NCBI RefSeq assembly: GCF_000621565.1 | Contig: NZ_KK211307.1 | Coordinates: 1-49,249, forward strand | Direction: 5' to 3' | Length of the DNA: 49,249 nt | DNA from: Butyrivibrio sp. LB2008 | GTDB taxonomy: Bacteria; Bacillota; Clostridia; Lachnospirales; Lachnospiraceae | Shown here: positions 9,334-18,396 of the stretch, one piece after another | Layout of the letters: each line of letters opens with the position of its first letter | Position numbering within the stretch: the stretch's first letter is position 1 | The notes under the pieces: generated by a model | The model's input: only the letters and a program-made list of their open reading frames with translations | Told to the model about the DNA's origin: nothing | Database searches by the model: none | Translations under genes and position numbers: made by a program

Positions 9334-10620
9334 ATGAAGAAAGCATTTGTAACAAAAGAACAGGTTGAAGATATAGTAAAGAAGTATCCTACACCTTTTC
9401 ATATCTATGATGAAAAAGGATTTGTAAATAATGTAAAAGCAGTTTATGACGCCTTTTCATGGAATAAGGGATTTAAGGAGTATTTTGCGGTAAAGGCCAA
9501 TCCGAATCCTGTGCTTCTTGACATACTCAGAAAGAACGGTTGCGGATTTGATTGTTCCTCCAAGACGGAGCTTATTTTAAGTAAAGCGGTTGGAGCAGAG
9601 GGAAGTGAGATCATGTTCTCTTCAAACGATACGCCCGCTGAGGAGTTTGTGCTTGCAGATAAGCTTGGAGCGATAATCAATCTCGATGATTTCACTCATG
9701 TGGCATTCCTTGAGAAGACACTCGGTAAGATACCTGAGACAATCTCATGCAGATTTAATCCTGGCGGAGTGTTCAAGATGAGTAACGGAATCATGGATAA
9801 CCCGGGAGATTCCAAGTACGGAATGACCAAGGATCAGCTCATCGAAGCATTTAAGATACTTAAGAGCAAAGGCGCAAAGCGCTTTGGAATACATGCATTC
9901 CTTGCAAGCAATACTGTTACCAATGAATATTATCCTCAGCTTGCAGGCCAGCTCTTTGAACTTGCTGTTGAGGTTCAGAAGGCTACAGGTGCAAAGATAG
10001 CATTTATCAACCTTTCAGGCGGCGTTGGAATTCCTTATACACCTGATATGGAACCAAATGATATTTATGAGATCGGTAAGGGCGTTAAGGCGCAGTACGA
10101 TAAGATCTTTGTTCCTGAAGGAATGGATGATGTAGCAATCTTTACAGAGATGGGAAGATTCATGATGGGACCTTACGGAGCGCTTGTAACTAAGGCAATC
10201 CATGAGAAACACATCTACAAGGAGTACATCGGTGTAGATGCCTGCGCGGTAAACCTTATGCGTCCCGCTATGTATGGCTCATATCATCACATCACTGTTC
10301 TCGGAAAAGAGAATGAGCCTTGTGACCACGTTTATGACGTGACAGGTTCACTTTGTGAGAACAATGATAAATTTGCAATTGACAGAAAACTTCCCAAGAT
10401 CGATATGGGAGATTATATCTATATTCATGATACAGGTGCCCACGGCTATGCAATGGGTTACAACTATAACGGTAAACTAAAAAGTGCGGAATTGCTTCTC
10501 AGAGAGGACGGTAGTGTTGAACTTATCCGAAGAGCTGAGACTCCTATGGATTATTATGCAACACTTGACTGCCTTGATGTGTACAGCAGATTAGGTGAGT
10601 TGGTAGATGGTAAAATCTGA
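9334..10620 (+). CDS. lysA: Diaminopimelate decarboxylase-type PLP enzyme
   Basis: An alanine-racemase-fold (type III) PLP decarboxylase, most like diaminopimelate decarboxylase, which makes lysine. The PLP lysine is K54 in YFAVKANPNP. The glycine-rich phosphate loop NLSGGVGIPY and the CRFNPGG strand are present, with a C-terminal beta domain containing GAHGYAMGYNYNG. At 428 aa it has normal length. The start is ATG 9334 because the ATG at 9322 lies inside the GGAGGAAG ribosome binding site. The carboxynorspermidine decarboxylase branch has the same fold and is the main alternative. Its last 14 bp overlap the next gene. Confidence 0.85.
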   Translation: MKKAFVTKEQVEDIVKKYPTPFHIYDEKGFVNNVKAVYDAFSWNKGFKEYFAVKANPNPVLLDILRKNGCGFDCSSKTELILSKAVGAEGSEIMFSSNDTPAEEFVLADKLGAIINLDDFTHVAFLEKTLGKIPETISCRFNPGGVFKMSNGIMDNPGDSKYGMTKDQLIEAFKILKSKGAKRFGIHAFLASNTVTNEYYPQLAGQLFELAVEVQKATGAKIAFINLSGGVGIPYTPDMEPNDIYEIGKGVKAQYDKIFVPEGMDDVAIFTEMGRFMMGPYGALVTKAIHEKHIYKEYIGVDACAVNLMRPAMYGSYHHITVLGKENEPCDHVYDVTGSLCENNDKFAIDRKLPKIDMGDYIYIHDTGAHGYAMGYNYNGKLKSAELLLREDGSVELIRRAETPMDYYATLDCLDVYSRLGELVDGKI

Positions 10621-11518
10621 AATGGAATGTCTTGTTGACGCATTTATCGAGTATCTTAAAAGCGTCAAAGATTATTCTGAAAACACGGTTAGTTCTTACA
10701 AACATGATGCTCTTATTTTTGTTCGTTTCCTTGAAGAACGGGGAGTACATAATATTGCGGAAGTTACAGAGGATATGATCTCTGAGTACCAGACTTTTCT
10801 TAAGGAAAAGAAGATGGCTGTCTCGACTATAGTCAGATATAATACCACGATCAAGAATTTTTTTACTTATCTTGTTGAGAACGGTAATGTATCAGACAAC
10901 CCTGCGGAGATTATAAAAAGTCCTTCTGTCCCTGCGTCCAAAAAGATTCCGAGAATTCTTTCGGACACAGAGACTATGGATCTTTTGAATCAGGAATTCA
11001 GCGATAGTCCCAAAGGAGTGAGAGACAAGGCTATTCTTGAGATGCTTTATTCTACAGGGCTGAAAGTGTCAGAGATTATCGGGCTTAAGCTCAGTGATAT
11101 TGACATGGGACTTGGTTGTATCATTCTTCCGAAATTGAGATCAGAGGAAGGAAATCGTGTCATTCCGTATGGAAAGATGACAAGAAGCGCTGTGACGTCT
11201 TATCTTCTTGAGGCCAGAAAGGCATTACTTGGAAAAAGAGAAGACAAAGGCTATGTCTTTCTTAACTGCGACGGTAAGCCGCTTAGCCGCCAGGGTGTGT
11301 GGAAGCTTGTTAAGTTCTATGCCCAGAGAGCAGGCGTGAGCAGCGATATTTCGCCGCATTCATTAAGACATTCTTTTGCGGCGCATCTTGTTAAGAATGG
11401 TGCGGAAATCACGGCCATTCAGGATATGATGGGCTTTTCGCCGAGTAATACCTTGTCGAAATATGTAAATAAAGAAAATATGCCTAAAGATCCGTATGAA
11501 TGGGCAAGAATCAGATAA
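10607..11518 (+). CDS. XerC/D-like tyrosine recombinase homologue with degenerate active site
   Basis: A 303-aa protein with a complete tyrosine-recombinase layout: SAM-like N-terminal DNA-binding domain (~5-95) and catalytic domain (~115-300). The HxxR motif is present (H251, R254 in SPHSLRHSFAAHL) and so is the probable nucleophile Y286. But the first catalytic Arg is Lys (K153 in STGLKVSEIIGL), the beta-hairpin Lys is replaced (RSEEGNRVIPY), and the LGH histidine is Phe (F277 in MMGFSPS). The protein therefore probably binds DNA or a partner recombinase without efficient cleavage. It overlaps lysA by 14 bp, with AGGTGA 8 nt upstream, so it is translated with lysA. No mobile element boundary is evident. 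Confidence 0.8.
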   Translation: MVKSEMECLVDAFIEYLKSVKDYSENTVSSYKHDALIFVRFLEERGVHNIAEVTEDMISEYQTFLKEKKMAVSTIVRYNTTIKNFFTYLVENGNVSDNPAEIIKSPSVPASKKIPRILSDTETMDLLNQEFSDSPKGVRDKAILEMLYSTGLKVSEIIGLKLSDIDMGLGCIILPKLRSEEGNRVIPYGKMTRSAVTSYLLEARKALLGKREDKGYVFLNCDGKPLSRQGVWKLVKFYAQRAGVSSDISPHSLRHSFAAHLVKNGAEITAIQDMMGFSPSNTLSKYVNKENMPKDPYEWARIR

Positions 11519-11538
11519 TGTGTTAAAAAATAGATATT

Positions 11539-11572
11539 AAAGGGGGCTTGTGTTATGCAAGTCCTCTTTTCT
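11539..11572 (+). terminator. Rho-independent terminator after the recombinase-like gene
   Basis: AAAGGGGGCTTG (11539-11550) pairs with CAAGTCCTCTTT (11558-11569) as a 12-bp stem with two G-U pairs and a 7-nt loop. The T-tract is short. Confidence 0.75.
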
Positions 11573-11674
11573 ATATATAAACAACAATAAATGTCCAAAT
11601 TTAATACGTCAAATCTAATAAAATTGTGCTAATGTGATATTTTTAACAATAAAGTATTGTGTATTGATTTCACA

Positions 11675-11725
11675 GGTGGTATCCTTTTGAAGGATTATTT
11701 TTGGCAGGCAGGCGTTTTACCTATA
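11675..11725 (+). promoter_or_regulatory. Small structured leader before the permease gene
   Basis: A hairpin ATCCTT/AAGGAT (11681-11695, 3-nt loop) lies inside a flanking AGGT/ACCT pairing just upstream of the ribosome binding site of the next gene. It does not match a riboswitch class I can recognise. Could be chance structure in the leader. Confidence 0.22.
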
Positions 11726-11737
11726 TAAGGGGAAAGC

Positions 11738-13126
11738 TTGCCTGACATATTAAGTTTTTTGGGAGGACATACTTTGTTTGCAGCACAGATTTTTGCCGTT
11801 ATCATTTTTGTCGGAATGTTCGTTATGATCGTTATGGACAAGATTGAGAGGCATTATGTAACACTGGGAAGTGGTATTCTTACGCTTGTCGTTGTCTTTG
11901 GAATTTGTATGGGGGACATCAAGGCTATTCTGAATACACTCGCCTTTAAGGACTTTTTTACCCGTGATTTCTGGTATCAGATAGAAGAATCAGAGAGTTC
12001 GGGAATCAACTGGGCAACAATTCTCTTTATCGCAGGAATGATGCTGATGGTTGAAGGAATGGCTAAAGCGGGATTTTTCCGTTGGCTCTGCATGAAGATT
12101 GCATTTCTGGTTAAATGTAAGACTATTCCTATCTTTATTACATTTACAATAATGGCAGCGGTACTTTCAATGTTCATTGACAGTATAACCGTTATCATGT
12201 TTCTGGCAGCTGTGACTGTAGAACTTGCGCAGCTTCTTAAATTTAATCCAATACCAATGATATTATCGGAAATTTTTTGTGCAAACCTTGGCGGAAGCGC
12301 AACAATGTGCGGAGATCCGCCGAATATCATAATCGGTACTTCTCTTGGATTATCATTTTTTGATTTCCTTACAAATACAGGTGTTATAGCAGGAATAAGC
12401 CTTGTTGTGTCTGTTACCTTTTTGTATTTTGCATTTAGAAAAGAGCTTGTTACAAAAGGTGATGAGAAAACAGATATGAGCAAATTGCCCGATCCTTCGG
12501 AAGCAATCAGCAACAAGAAGGATTTCATTGTGAGCAGTATAATTTTTGGCTGCGCTGTAGTGCTTCTTATAACGCATGGCTCAACACATCTTACTGTTGC
12601 ATCAATAGGTTTGTTTATTGGAGCGATCACACTTTTGACATCAGGCAAAGATGCCGGGGAGATCATTAAGAAAGTAGATTATAAGACACTTGTCTTTTTC
12701 ATAGGTCTGTTCATTGTCGTAAGCGGATTGGAAGAAACAAAGATTCTTGATATAATCGCTTCGTTTATCGAAAAGATCAGCGGTGGTAACAGTAAAATGA
12801 TGATAGCGATCATTATCTGGGTTTCAGCGATTGCAAGTGCGTTTGTTGACAATATACCTTTTGCGGCAACAATGGTTCCTGTTATCAAGAATCTTGCAGC
12901 AGCTTCGGGAATGCCTATAAATACACTTGCCTGGGCGCTTGCTATAGGTACAGATATTGGCGGAAGCGCAACTCCTATCGGTGCTTCTGCGAATGTTGTA
13001 GGTACTTCTGTTGCGGCTAAGAACGGATATCCCGTGACATGGGGACGTTACTGCAAAAAGCTTGCTCCGGCAACAATTTTAGTTTTGATCATTTCAACAA
13101 TATATCTTTTTGTAATATACTTATAA
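11738..13126 (+). CDS. ArsB/NhaD-type (ion transporter superfamily) permease
   Basis: A polytopic membrane protein of ~462 aa, with about 11-12 hydrophobic helices, of the IT superfamily that includes ArsB, NhaD and citrate/anion permeases. The family repeats are visible as two pseudo-symmetric halves: SMFIDSITVIMFLAAVTVEL with NLGGSATMCGDPPNIIIG in the first, and AFVDNIPFAATMVPVIKNLA with DIGGSATPIGASANVVG in the second. These re-entrant loops form the substrate site. The substrate cannot be deduced, with Na+/H+ antiport, arsenite or dicarboxylate transport all possible. The start is TTG, supported by AAGGGG five bases upstream. It is 24 bp from the kinase-like gene that follows. Confidence 0.85.
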   Translation: MPDILSFLGGHTLFAAQIFAVIIFVGMFVMIVMDKIERHYVTLGSGILTLVVVFGICMGDIKAILNTLAFKDFFTRDFWYQIEESESSGINWATILFIAGMMLMVEGMAKAGFFRWLCMKIAFLVKCKTIPIFITFTIMAAVLSMFIDSITVIMFLAAVTVELAQLLKFNPIPMILSEIFCANLGGSATMCGDPPNIIIGTSLGLSFFDFLTNTGVIAGISLVVSVTFLYFAFRKELVTKGDEKTDMSKLPDPSEAISNKKDFIVSSIIFGCAVVLLITHGSTHLTVASIGLFIGAITLLTSGKDAGEIIKKVDYKTLVFFIGLFIVVSGLEETKILDIIASFIEKISGGNSKMMIAIIIWVSAIASAFVDNIPFAATMVPVIKNLAAASGMPINTLAWALAIGTDIGGSATPIGASANVVGTSVAAKNGYPVTWGRYCKKLAPATILVLIISTIYLFVIYL

Positions 13127-13150
13127 TAGTAATATTCAGGAGGGGTGCTT

Positions 13151-13750
13151 ATGTCACAGATCATTATTTCCGTAGGACGTGAATTTGGAAGTGGCGGACG
13201 AGTTATTGCAGAAAAATTGTCGGAAAGATTTAACCTGCCTTTGTACGATCGCCATCTTATTACAGATATTGCTGAGAAGATGGGTATGACAATTGAGGCA
13301 GTGGCAAAATATAACGAGACTCCGAAGAATGTGTTCGTTTCAAGACGCGTAAACGGTTACAGCAACTCGATAGAGGATAATATAGCCGAGATGCAGTTTA
13401 ATGTCATGGAAGAAAAGGCAAAGAGCGGAGAGTCATTTGTTGTAGTCGGCAGATGTTCGGAGACAAAATTAAAAAAATATCCGGGACTTATTTCATTCTT
13501 TATCCTTGGCGATATGGATAAGAAGATTGAGCGTGTCATGGATGTTTACGGACTTGATGAAGATGACGCGACAAGATTTATCCTTAAAAAGGATAAAAAG
13601 AGAAAGCGTTATCACAATTATCATTGCCAGGGTAAATGGGGCGATTCAAGATTGTATGATTTCTCAATTAACAGCTCGAAACTGGGGATTGATGAGACGG
13701 TAGATATAATTGAAGGGTATATAAGAGCCCGCATGGCAAAAATGGACTGA
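13151..13750 (+). CDS. Cytidylate-kinase-like family protein
   Basis: A ~199-aa P-loop nucleoside monophosphate kinase relative. Residues 1-20 read IIISVGREFGSGGRVIAEKL, the modified Walker A typical of the cytidylate kinase-like subgroup that accompanies transporters in clostridia. LPLYDRHLI and the ESFVVVGRCSE strand follow. The substrate is uncertain, since true Cmk proteins have GPAGAGKST-type P-loops. ATG 13151 is preferred over the in-frame GTG 13145 because AGGAGGGG (13138-13144) abuts the GTG. Close spacing behind the permease (24 bp) suggests co-transcription. Confidence 0.82.
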   Translation: MSQIIISVGREFGSGGRVIAEKLSERFNLPLYDRHLITDIAEKMGMTIEAVAKYNETPKNVFVSRRVNGYSNSIEDNIAEMQFNVMEEKAKSGESFVVVGRCSETKLKKYPGLISFFILGDMDKKIERVMDVYGLDEDDATRFILKKDKKRKRYHNYHCQGKWGDSRLYDFSINSSKLGIDETVDIIEGYIRARMAKMD

Positions 13751-13774
13751 GAGTGCAAATAATGCATAAATATG

Positions 13775-13815
13775 AAAGGTGCAGAGGAAATGAAAAAACC
13801 TCTGCACCTTTTCTT
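13775..13815. terminator. Bidirectional terminator between convergent genes
   Basis: AAAGGTGCAGAGG (13775-13787) and CCTCTGCACCTTT (13799-13811) form a perfect 13-bp stem. T-rich sequence follows on the plus strand and T-rich complement on the minus side, so it can serve both convergent transcripts. Confidence 0.85.
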
Positions 13816-13827
13816 ATTTGAATATGA

Positions 13828-14856
13828 TCAGACTAACTCAGCAATATCGAGAAGGAGACGCTCTGTGTCTGTCCATCCAAGGCAAGGATCTGTGATTGAC
13901 TTACCGTAGATACCTTCGCCGATCTTCTGGCAACCTTCCTCGATGTAACTCTCGATCATGACACCTTTAACAAGGTTCTTGATATCGTTGTTGTGGTTCC
14001 TTGAGTGAAGAACCTCTTTAACAATCCTGATCTGTTCCTTGAACTGCTTGTTTGAATTGTTGTGGTTAGCATCAATTATGGCAGCAGGGTTAACGATGTT
14101 TCTTGAGTTATAGAGCTGTAAAAGAAGGCTCAGATCCTCATAGTGGTAGTTGGGGATCGACTGACCGTGCTTATTGTTTGAGCCTCTGAGTACGCAGTGC
14201 GCAAGAGGGTTTCCGTTTGTCTTAACTTCATAACCTCTGTATACGAAAGAGTGAGACTGCTGAGCTGCATATACTGAGTTAAGCATTACTCCGAGAGCTC
14301 CGCTTGTGGGATTCTTCATTCCGGCGGGAACATCAAATCCGCTGGCTGTCATACGGTGTTCCTGATCCTCAACAGAACGCGCACCGATAGCGACATATGA
14401 AAGAATATCAGCGATGTATCCCCAGTTCTCGGGATAGAGCATCTCATCGGCAGCAGTAAGACCTGATTCCTGAATTGCCTTGATCTGCATATGTCTCATG
14501 GCAATAAGACCTGCGCGGAAATCTGTCTTTCCCTCAGGATCGGGCTGAGAAGTGATTCCTTTATAACCTTCACCTGTTGTACGAGGCTTGTTTGTATATA
14601 TTCTGGGAATAAGGATAAGCTTATCCTTAACTTTGTCATTGAGTTTTCCGAGGCGTGAAACATAGTCGCACACGGCATCCTCATTGTCTGCAGAGCAGGG
14701 GCCGACGATAACAAGGAATTTATCACTTTTACCTGTGAAGACATCGCTTATCATCGCGTCTCTTTCAGCCTTGAGTGCGGCAAGTTCTTTTGTTAATGGA
14801 AACTCCTCCCTGATTTCATCGGGTGTGGGAAGTTTCTGTATGTATTCAAATGACAT
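13828..14856 (-). CDS. aroF: 3-deoxy-7-phosphoheptulonate (DAHP) synthase, type I
   Basis: First enzyme of the shikimate pathway, condensing PEP and erythrose 4-phosphate. 342 aa, the length of the AroF/G/H class. The motifs LVIVGPCSADN, IYTNKPRTTGEGYKG, HRMTASGFDVPAGMKNPTSG and IDANHNNSNKQ (metal and PEP ligands) are all intact. The start is supported by CGGAGGAT upstream. I cannot tell which aromatic amino acid inhibits this isoenzyme. No other aro genes are near. Confidence 0.96.
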   Translation of the reverse strand: MSFEYIQKLPTPDEIREEFPLTKELAALKAERDAMISDVFTGKSDKFLVIVGPCSADNEDAVCDYVSRLGKLNDKVKDKLILIPRIYTNKPRTTGEGYKGITSQPDPEGKTDFRAGLIAMRHMQIKAIQESGLTAADEMLYPENWGYIADILSYVAIGARSVEDQEHRMTASGFDVPAGMKNPTSGALGVMLNSVYAAQQSHSFVYRGYEVKTNGNPLAHCVLRGSNNKHGQSIPNYHYEDLSLLLQLYNSRNIVNPAAIIDANHNNSNKQFKEQIRIVKEVLHSRNHNNDIKNLVKGVMIESYIEEGCQKIGEGIYGKSITDPCLGWTDTERLLLDIAELV

Positions 14857-14922
14857 TAATATATCCTCCGTGAATAAATATTCGTAAGCTACTATAGCAC
14901 TTTAAACTGTAAAAGTAAACCT

Positions 14923-16923
14923 TTATTTACTTACTTTTAGTATTATATCAAGTTCGTCAAGAGTCAGGCCGTAAAGCTCTGCAATCAAGCCGTCTATCTC
15001 AGTAATGAACTGTACCGGAGCATTGTTATCGATAATTTTTTTCGCAAGGTCCGATATTTTCTTTTCGGTTAACTGATCGCACGCTGCAATCGGAAGCCTC
15101 TCAATCTCAGACCTTAGTACCTTCATATTTTTGCAGGTATGAGAGTAGTAAAAAGAAATAACGGGTGAATTCAGAACCGCAAGTATATAAAGTGCGCTGT
15201 AGCCCGGAACCTTGGGAATCAGTATATTTGCGCTGTTAAGTGAAAGGCGCTGCTTATCGTCATATGCAAAGACGGGCGTTCCCGATATAAATTTATAAAG
15301 CAGCTTTTCTTTTGCCCTGTACATACTCTCGGGAGCTATCTGCTGGAACCTTTTGGGCTCGTATTTGATGAAGTTTGTTATCGTTTTGATTGTATATTTA
15401 TCAATATCAGAGCCTTTTATTATCTCTTCAAATCCCGGATTCTTAACGGGAGACAGCAGTGTTTTATTGGCTCCTGTGACGATCCCTAAGGCAAATTCGC
15501 TGTTTCCTTTAAGTGTGAAGTGCTCACAGCTTTCTATTTTCTTAAGTATCTTTTTCTCGGTATCGTCAGATAACATGTGAAAAGAGCTTGTATCAAGGCT
15601 CTCATTTTCAGTCTCAAAGGCCTTTGTTAGGATAAGTCTCTCGGGAAAGATTCCGTTTGCGGGATCAATCTTACCTTTTGCAGAAAGGCTTTTTTTGTAA
15701 AAAGCGACGGAGGTCTTTTGTCCGTTTACGTTAGGAACTTTAAGTGTGAGCAGTATGCAGGGGCACTGCACGTTATCAAATATTTCGCCCATATAATAAA
15801 GGGAAGAAATGTGCGAATTTTGTGCGATTATGCTCCGTATATTCTCGTGTACACCGGCGCCCAGCAGTGTTTCGGGGAGGACAAAAGACATGGTTCCTCC
15901 TTCTGATAACAGGCTGAGAGCTCTTTCCGTAAAAATAGAAAAAGACTCGGGATTGCCCGATACGCGCGCACATTTATAGGATTCGCTCAAAGTCCTTATT
16001 TCGTCCTTGCTGTAAGAGTAGCCCCAAGGTGGGTTTCCTATTATATGATCGTAGTTTGGCGTCGCGGCGCCGGTTGCAGATGGTGTCAGGAAATCATCCG
16101 CTTTGATGTTATTAAATAAAATATCGAGATCGGTGTTATCTTTTATTCTATATTTTACTGCGAGATTTATCCTTGCTATGGAGGTAGCAGTAGCGTCTAT
16201 ATCATATCCGTATATGTTCTTAAGCAAAATGGTTTTTGGAAGCCGAAGGAGAAAGTTTCCAGTTCCGCATGAAGGATCGCAGATTGTCTCATTCTTTGCC
16301 ATATGCAGATTTTCTACGCATTTATCTACAACAAAGAAAGGTGTGTAATATGCGCCCGATGCCTTTTTTTCCTTGAGTGAGCGAAGCGAGATGTAGAGCA
16401 TTCCCAAAGTGTCTTCGCCTTCTGTATATATAAGAGGATATTCTTTTAATATAGGTAAGATGCGGGAAAAAGAAGTGCCCTCTTCATAATGTAAAGGCGA
16501 TAGAAGCTTCTTTTTGCCGGACTCATCGAGTGAAAGAGTATCGAGGAAAGACCTGCCGTAATAGGCGAGAATTGAAAGGAAGTCTTTCTCTGTGATGTCG
16601 GTATTTTCTTCAAGGCTCTTTATGAGCGTTGAGATCGTATTGTAATTTCCGGATGATTTGCTGATGTAAGATTTAGGGATAAAACGGCCGTTTGCGGTGC
16701 TCTTATTTCTTCTTCGCTTAAGGAAATCGGAGTCTGCAAGGCTTTCCTTTAGATTCAAGATCTTTTCTTTATTAAGAAGATATGTCTTTGCGCTTTTTTC
16801 GGCCGGGATTTTATCAAGCTTTATCCAGTTTTTTACAGTCGCTGAAGAAACGCCCAGAATCTCGGCTGTTTCGTCAATTGAGAGTATATCATTTTTGATA
16901 GAGATTTGTTCTTGTATGTCCAT
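14923..16923 (-). CDS. Eco57I/TaqI-like N6-adenine DNA methylase with N-terminal helix-turn-helix
   Basis: About 666 aa. Residues ~14-45 form an excisionase/MerR-like helix-turn-helix (SIDETAEILGVSSATVKNWI). Residues ~185-330 are the methylase: GAYYTPFFVVDKCVENL, SAM motif I CDPSCGTGNFLL (~215-225) and catalytic IIGNPPWGY (NPPW at 297-300). The last ~200 residues resemble the TaqI-type target recognition domain (RLSLNSANILIP, then ALYILAVLNSPVISFYY). No nuclease motif or separate restriction gene is visible. I start at ATG 16923. An upstream in-frame ATG at 17091 would add a hydrophobic, AT-rich 56-residue leader that also covers the divergent promoter region, though the ribosome binding site at 16923 is weak. 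Confidence 0.85.
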   Translation of the reverse strand: MDIQEQISIKNDILSIDETAEILGVSSATVKNWIKLDKIPAEKSAKTYLLNKEKILNLKESLADSDFLKRRRNKSTANGRFIPKSYISKSSGNYNTISTLIKSLEENTDITEKDFLSILAYYGRSFLDTLSLDESGKKKLLSPLHYEEGTSFSRILPILKEYPLIYTEGEDTLGMLYISLRSLKEKKASGAYYTPFFVVDKCVENLHMAKNETICDPSCGTGNFLLRLPKTILLKNIYGYDIDATATSIARINLAVKYRIKDNTDLDILFNNIKADDFLTPSATGAATPNYDHIIGNPPWGYSYSKDEIRTLSESYKCARVSGNPESFSIFTERALSLLSEGGTMSFVLPETLLGAGVHENIRSIIAQNSHISSLYYMGEIFDNVQCPCILLTLKVPNVNGQKTSVAFYKKSLSAKGKIDPANGIFPERLILTKAFETENESLDTSSFHMLSDDTEKKILKKIESCEHFTLKGNSEFALGIVTGANKTLLSPVKNPGFEEIIKGSDIDKYTIKTITNFIKYEPKRFQQIAPESMYRAKEKLLYKFISGTPVFAYDDKQRLSLNSANILIPKVPGYSALYILAVLNSPVISFYYSHTCKNMKVLRSEIERLPIAACDQLTEKKISDLAKKIIDNNAPVQFITEIDGLIAELYGLTLDELDIILKVSK

Positions 16924-17115
16924 AGAAACAATTATCTCGGTAACGTGCTTTTTTTTCAAGAGCGGAATTGGGTATATATATGCATATGTGAGGAATATTG
17001 AATAAATGATGAATATATGTGCAAAATATGTGTTAAACTGAATTTGCGTGGTTATCATCTGATGGTGAAACTGCGAAGATAATAATTTCAAAATTTTTTA
17101 TGAGAGGCATCTTAA

Positions 17116-18222
17116 ATGGATAGAACCAAAAGTATTGTAAGAACAAGTATTATAGGAATTGCGGCAAATATTTTGCTTTCGGTATTTAAGGCATTTGTGG
17201 GAGTTATGTCACATTCGGTTGCGATAACGATGGATGCCGTCAACAATTTAAGTGATGCTTTTTCATCGGTTATAACTATAGTCGGAGCGAAGCTTTCAGC
17301 GAGAGAACCTGACAGGAAGCACCCTTATGGATACGGAAGAGTTGAATATCTTTCGGCAATGGTGATCGGCATCATTATTTTGTACGCCGGAATCACATCG
17401 TTTACCGAGTCTTTATCGAAGATAATTCATCCGGAGACGCCTGATTACGGGGCACCGGCGCTTGTCATCGTTTCGGCTGCGATCGTCGTTAAGATAGCGC
17501 TTGGCTTATATACTAAGAAGATGGGCGAAAAAGTTGATTCCGATTCACTTGTCGCATCGGGAAAAGATGCACTCAACGATTCAATAATCTCAGCATCAAC
17601 GCTCATTGCCGCAATCATATTTATTGCTACTGGCTTTAGTATTGAAGCGTATATCGGAGTTGTAATTTCTTTTGTCATCATAAAGACTGGTTTTGAGACG
17701 CTTCGAGATACGATAAGCATGACACTCGGAGAGAGGATTACGCCCGAACTTGCAAAGAGCGTTAAGACAAGCATAAATGAGCTTGAGGAAGTTAGAGGCG
17801 TGTATGATCTTATTATTCATAACTACGGCTCCGAGAAGCTGATAGGCTCCGCGCATGTGGAGATTCCCGATACACTTTCCGCTGTCGAGATCGATGCACT
17901 TGACAGGATTATCGCCAAGAAAGTGTTCGCCGACACTGGAATCATGATGAGCGGCGTATCCGTCTATTCAACAAATACAGGAGATAAGGTCGCTGTAGAA
18001 GCGCACAAAAAGATTAAAGGCATCATCGGCGATTACAAAGACGCTCTGCAGATTCACGGCTTTTACATGAATCACAAGACAAAAGAGATCAGATTCGATC
18101 TTGTTATTGATATAGAGGCAAAGAATAAGAAAGAAGTACTTTCCAAGGTTTCAAAGCGCGTCGAGGAAATGTACCCCGGCTATGTGGTGGAAGTGCTCCT
18201 TGATTATAATTTCTCGGATTGA
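17116..18222 (+). CDS. Cation diffusion facilitator family metal exporter
   Basis: A 368-aa CDF transporter with six predicted helices and a C-terminal cytoplasmic ferredoxin-like domain, plus an extra C-terminal segment compared with ~300-aa members. The metal site in helix 2 is N43-xxx-D47 (AVNNLSD) and in helix 5 D151-xxx-D155 (KDALNDS). There are no His residues, which points to Mn2+ or Fe2+ rather than Zn2+. That is inference from residue chemistry. The loop RKHPYGYGRVEYLS is the classic CDF signature. ATG follows GAGAGG. Divergent from the methylase across ~190 bp. Confidence 0.9.
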   Translation: MDRTKSIVRTSIIGIAANILLSVFKAFVGVMSHSVAITMDAVNNLSDAFSSVITIVGAKLSAREPDRKHPYGYGRVEYLSAMVIGIIILYAGITSFTESLSKIIHPETPDYGAPALVIVSAAIVVKIALGLYTKKMGEKVDSDSLVASGKDALNDSIISASTLIAAIIFIATGFSIEAYIGVVISFVIIKTGFETLRDTISMTLGERITPELAKSVKTSINELEEVRGVYDLIIHNYGSEKLIGSAHVEIPDTLSAVEIDALDRIIAKKVFADTGIMMSGVSVYSTNTGDKVAVEAHKKIKGIIGDYKDALQIHGFYMNHKTKEIRFDLVIDIEAKNKKEVLSKVSKRVEEMYPGYVVEVLLDYNFSD

Positions 18223-18396
18223 GGATGATATATTCGGATTTAAATATTCGAAAATTACATCGCAGACGTACGCAGCGCATTTCCGGACATATACCTTGCG
18301 GCCGGGCGTACGGAAAGGCAGCCACACCAATCTAGCGCGACTGCCTTTGCTTGTTAATTCAGCTACACCTTTCTATAACAAAATTGCTGCTGAAGA

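Noticed and set aside
11977..12666. 229-codon minus-strand frame opposite the permease
   Set aside because: It mirrors the codon pattern of the permease gene, lacks a ribosome site, and shows no family motifs.
16924..17091. 56-residue N-terminal extension of the DNA methylase
   Set aside because: It is hydrophobic, AT-rich and lies over the divergent promoter region. The helix-turn-helix protein starts more naturally at 16923.
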